From positions 1 through 7,743 of the forward strand of contig CAZSDJ010000061.1 of assembly GCA_964605645.1 (NCBI GenBank): a DNA stretch of 7,743 nt, read 5' to 3'. The number at the start of each line of letters is the position of its first letter. The first letter of the stretch is position 1. The translations under genes and the position numbers were made by a program. The notes below the pieces were generated by a model. The model was not told the origin of the DNA. It ran no database searches and saw nothing but the letters and a program-made list of their open reading frames with translations. This document shows positions 5,544 to 7,743 of the stretch, piece by piece. Origin of the DNA: PXAH01 sp964605645. Lineage in GTDB: Bacteria > Omnitrophota > Gorgyraeia > Duberdicusellales > 4484-171.

Positions 5544-6049
5544 AATAAAATATTGATTTTAATCGGCCGCCAGCCGGATAAGGTTAGTTCTTTTACACTA
5601 AAAAAATAATTACTACTTTGTAAAAATTGAAAAAAATTACCTAAATCATGAAAACTTGCCTCTGCTTGCACCCGATAAGGTACAAACTCAAAATTATCAT
5701 TTTTTGTAGGTAGCGGACCTAGAGGTGTTATCGACTTAATCTTTAAGTTATACTGCTTACTGTTTTTAGAAATAAATGAAATCAGCCTTGATTCCTGCCC
5801 CTGTTGGATAGCTTTTTGTTTATAGTTATTGGTTGTTTCTTCGAGAGCCTCGGCTTGTTGTAAGTAATTTTCTTTTCTTGGCCATTCAGTTTCAATTGTG
5901 TTTATTTTTTGTTTTAGAGTTTTTATTGCTGCGGTTGTTTTAGAAATTTTCTTAATCCCAACAGGTAACAATACCGCTAATTCAATCAATAACACCAAAC
6001 TTGCAGCGATAAATAGAATAGATTGTTTATTTAATTTTATTTTCTGCAT
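5516..6049 (-). CDS. pilO: PilO-like inner-membrane pilus alignment protein
   Basis: The protein has 177 residues, with one N-terminal membrane segment (about 10-30), a predicted coiled coil (about 33-85, rich in Lys, Gln and Glu) and a small periplasmic alpha/beta domain (about 86-175). That domain includes PYRVQAEASFHDLGNFFQFL (124-143), which matches the PilO pattern in which a short helix after 'F/YH.L..F..' packs in the ferredoxin-like fold. PilO pairs with PilN in the periplasm and with PilP. The start overlaps pilN by 13 nt and no Shine-Dalgarno is seen, suggesting coupled translation. Identification rests on position, topology and this motif, since PilO sequences diverge fast. GspM is the type II equivalent. 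Confidence 0.75.
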   Translation of the reverse strand: MQKIKLNKQSILFIAASLVLLIELAVLLPVGIKKISKTTAAIKTLKQKINTIETEWPRKENYLQQAEALEETTNNYKQKAIQQGQESRLISFISKNSKQYNLKIKSITPLGPLPTKNDNFEFVPYRVQAEASFHDLGNFFQFLQSSNYFFSVKELTLSGWRPIKINILLCGLQQKKE

Positions 6050-6600
6050 TCAATTATAAATTGGGTTGCTTCTTGGCCGTTAAAGGTAATATTTTTGGTA
6101 TCTTTGATATCTATATTAGTAAATTTTTTGGAAAAATATTGATCAGCTTGCAATTGATTAATAAAATTTTCCAAAGAAACCAAGGGATTTTTTTCCCATT
6201 CGAAAACATACCCCTCTATGTCAACTTGATCGTTTTCAAATTGCACTTTTTTAAACCAAATATTTTTCGGTAAAGCTGCAAACAAACTTTTCAATAAATC
6301 TTTACCTGTATTATCGAGAAGCATCACTTCTTTTATTTTTTCTGAAGTTTTCTTTAAACCGGATATCTTCCGCTTAATATTAACAAGTTCATTGTTTTTC
6401 GGCTCCCACTCTTGCCATATTTTTTGATAATTACTATACTGTTTTGCCTTTATACCGGAAAATATTCCGACCACTCCAATGATTAACCCCAAGGCAATTA
6501 CTAGCAAAATTAACAAAGGGGTATAATCTAAAATTTTTCCAAAGCCTTGTTCAAAAGCTGCCGGCTTTTTTGGATTTAAATTTATTTTAATTTTTTTCAT
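6037..6600 (-). CDS. pilN: PilN-like inner-membrane pilus assembly protein
   Basis: The protein has 187 residues. A short cytoplasmic N-terminus carries KINLNPKK (5-12), the counterpart of the conserved INLLP peptide by which PilN binds the groove of PilM. A membrane segment follows at about 28-49, then a coiled coil (about 51-95) and a periplasmic alpha/beta domain with the PilN-type string LFAALPKNIWFKKVQFE. PilN forms heterodimers with PilO and passes signals between cytoplasm and periplasm. The ATG follows the pilM stop by 9 nt; the only candidate RBS is a weak AGAGA/AGAAAAG stretch. INLNP instead of INLLP is a small departure from the usual motif. Fimbrial GspL C-terminal half is the type II counterpart; the separate pilM gene favours PilN. 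Confidence 0.8.
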   Translation of the reverse strand: MKKIKINLNPKKPAAFEQGFGKILDYTPLLILLVIALGLIIGVVGIFSGIKAKQYSNYQKIWQEWEPKNNELVNIKRKISGLKKTSEKIKEVMLLDNTGKDLLKSLFAALPKNIWFKKVQFENDQVDIEGYVFEWEKNPLVSLENFINQLQADQYFSKKFTNIDIKDTKNITFNGQEATQFIIECRK

Positions 6601-6609
6601 ATCTTTTCT

Positions 6610-7653
6610 CTATAGTATCAGGCCAAAACTAACTGCTAAATTATGTTTATATTTTTTATATTTTTCCCCGGAAAATTGATCGCTAAACTTTAAATTATTT
6701 GATTTATCCGGGATTAAAATCTCTGAATCAATACCAAGATTAGCTGAAAAAATATCTGTAATACCCGGTATTGAAGCTAGCCCTCCGGTTATATATAATT
6801 TATCTAAATTTTGTCCTTTATTCAATTCAAAAAAATCAAAAGAATTCTTAATTTCTTTCCCCCAATCGGCTATATTTTCTTCTAGAATTGTAAATAATTC
6901 ACTTTTTTTATTTATCTTGGACAAAGCATCAACAGCCTCTTTTCCAGATATACTTTTTACCCGAGTTATAATTTCGATTATATCTTTAGCGCTAAATTTT
7001 GCTTCCCGGCTGATAAAAGGGCTTCCTTTTTCTAAAATATTTATTGTGGAAAAACTATGGCCGATATCTAAAATACAACTGTTGATTTTATCACTATCTT
7101 GATACCTATCCAGATATAAGTTCATTAAGGAAATACTATCTAATGTAATTTCAGAAATTGAAATCCCTTTCTGCCTAAAAGCCTCTAAAACAGAATCAAT
7201 GTAGCTTTTTTTTGCAGCTGCCAATAATATGTAAATTTGAGAAGAATTAATTTCTTTTAAAACCATGTAATCAAAATAAACTTCATCGGGAGAATAAGGG
7301 ATTAATTTGTTTAATTGATAATAAAGGGCTTGCTGTAATTCTTTTTTATTGGTTTTGGGAAAAGAAAAACAACGGATTAAACAGGCGGGATTTTTAACCG
7401 ACACTCTTACATTTTTGGCTTCAATTTTCCTGTTTTTCTTTAAGCTGTCAATTATTTCCGTTATTTCTTTTTTTTCTTCTATAAAATAATCAACAATTTT
7501 GCCCTGTTTGACAATTAAACCCTTGCTTGAAGATTCACCTAAATTAATTGCAGTAAAAGTTTCTGTATTATTCTTAACAAACCCCTTTTCTGACAGAATA
7601 AAGGCTTTCTTTTTTATATATTTAGATAAATCAAACTTGTTTTTTTGTTTCAT
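6610..7653 (-). CDS. pilM: PilM-like actin-fold ATPase of the pilus assembly complex
   Basis: The protein has 347 residues with the FtsA/actin fold of PilM: phosphate-1 motif AINLGESSSKG (35-45), SHS2-type insertion including LQQALYYQLNKLIPYSPDEV, phosphate-2 motif LDIGHSF (195-201), adenosine motif ITGGLASIPG (288-297) and the C-terminal AVSFGLIL. PilM binds ATP and the N-terminus of PilN on the cytoplasmic face. The usual Asp of the phosphate-1 motif (DIGSSS) is Asn37 here. The motif begins some 20-25 residues later than in typical PilM because of a basic N-terminal extension rich in Lys. No alternative ATG lies before the motif. The gene opens the operon behind a strong predicted promoter, with a leader of only about 14 nt and no Shine-Dalgarno. 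Confidence 0.87.
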   Translation of the reverse strand: MKQKNKFDLSKYIKKKAFILSEKGFVKNNTETFTAINLGESSSKGLIVKQGKIVDYFIEEKKEITEIIDSLKKNRKIEAKNVRVSVKNPACLIRCFSFPKTNKKELQQALYYQLNKLIPYSPDEVYFDYMVLKEINSSQIYILLAAAKKSYIDSVLEAFRQKGISISEITLDSISLMNLYLDRYQDSDKINSCILDIGHSFSTINILEKGSPFISREAKFSAKDIIEIITRVKSISGKEAVDALSKINKKSELFTILEENIADWGKEIKNSFDFFELNKGQNLDKLYITGGLASIPGITDIFSANLGIDSEILIPDKSNNLKFSDQFSGEKYKKYKHNLAVSFGLIL

Positions 7654-7673
7654 GGCATATTATATATACAAAT

Positions 7674-7702
7674 ATAATAAGACAGTTTCCGGTTATTGTC
7701 AA
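7674..7702 (-). promoter_or_regulatory. Strong predicted sigma70 promoter of the pil operon
   Basis: On the minus strand, a perfect TTGACA (7702-7697) is followed after 17 nt by TATTAT (7679-7674), one mismatch from TATAAT. Transcription should start near 7667, about 14 nt before the pilM ATG at 7653. This is the best promoter match in the window and reads directly into the seven-gene operon. The short leader (AT-rich, no Shine-Dalgarno) suggests near-leaderless translation of pilM. Confidence 0.75.
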
Positions 7703-7713
7703 TCTAATAGATT
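7701..7713. promoter_or_regulatory. Candidate operator palindrome at the pil promoter -35 box
   Basis: AATCTA (7701-7706) and TAGATT (7708-7713) form a perfect 13-bp palindrome with a single central base. Its edge shares two bases with the TTGACA box (7697-7702). The position suits a dimeric regulator acting just upstream of or on the -35 element, as activator or repressor. It is short enough to arise by chance, so the role is inferred. Confidence 0.4.
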
Positions 7714-7743
7714 ACTGGAGTTTCCCCATTTTTTTTAGGGAGC

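Noticed and set aside
7499..7738. Plus-strand open frame of 79 codons opposite pilM and its promoter
   Set aside because: It crosses the strong promoter and the PilM N-terminus on the other strand, with no supporting RBS or protein similarity.
1..7743. tRNA, rRNA, CRISPR array, transposase or defence system
   Set aside because: No array of regular repeats, no tRNA or rRNA signature and no transposase or nuclease motif was seen. Every long frame belongs to the phosphorylase-like gene or the pilus/secretion operon.
7721..7743. Terminator of a gene lying to the right (CCCC, T-run, GGG)
   Set aside because: The possible stem is only 3 bp across a T-rich loop and is cut by the window end, so it cannot be supported.

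Overview
The window is AT-rich, roughly one third G+C by eye, and fully bacterial in style. It holds one plus-strand gene for a large carbohydrate-active enzyme and one tightly packed minus-strand operon of seven genes. The operon encodes the alignment complex and secretin of a type IV pilus or type II secretion machine, so the host is a diderm (outer-membrane) bacterium. The mix of a PilMNOPQ core with GspA/ExeA-like and GspB-like genes, plus a stand-alone 'cellobiose phosphorylase-like' protein of about 790 residues, recalls uncultured lineages such as Candidatus Omnitrophota or Elusimicrobiota. That placement is an inference from gene style only.

Layout. Bases 1-102 are non-coding, with a short inverted repeat, a GGGA/TCCC palindrome and a weak promoter. 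Bases 103-2478 (+) are the GH94/GT36-type phosphorylase-like gene. It converges on the operon with only 15 bp between the two stop codons, and no terminator is visible. The operon is read right to left from a strong predicted sigma70 promoter at 7674-7702: pilM (7653-6610), pilN (6600-6037), pilO (6049-5516), pilP (5543-5190), secretin pilQ (5193-3820), GspA/ExeA-like AAA ATPase (3827-3021), GspB-like protein (2961-2494). The first six genes overlap or are 9 nt apart. The only real gap, 59 nt between the ATPase gene and gspB, is almost filled by a 43-bp palindrome. Beyond the promoter, 7703-7743 is non-coding as far as the window goes.

How the genes fit together. PilM (cytoplasmic actin-like) should bind the N-terminal peptide of PilN. 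PilN and PilO form the inner-membrane, coiled-coil periplasmic pair. PilP links them to the secretin, which forms the outer-membrane channel. The GspA-like ATPase and the membrane-anchored GspB-like protein resemble the ExeA/ExeB pair that helps place secretins in the envelope. Here the ATPase lacks the peptidoglycan-binding C-terminus of full ExeA, and the secretin lacks AMIN domains. PilB/PilT motors, PilC and pilins are not in the window. No clear novel system is visible. The best leads are the 43-bp palindrome beside the gspB ribosome binding site, a palindrome touching the pil promoter -35 box, the reduced secretin-assembly set, the Asp-to-Asn change in PilM, and an orphan consensus RBS plus ATG at the convergent junction.
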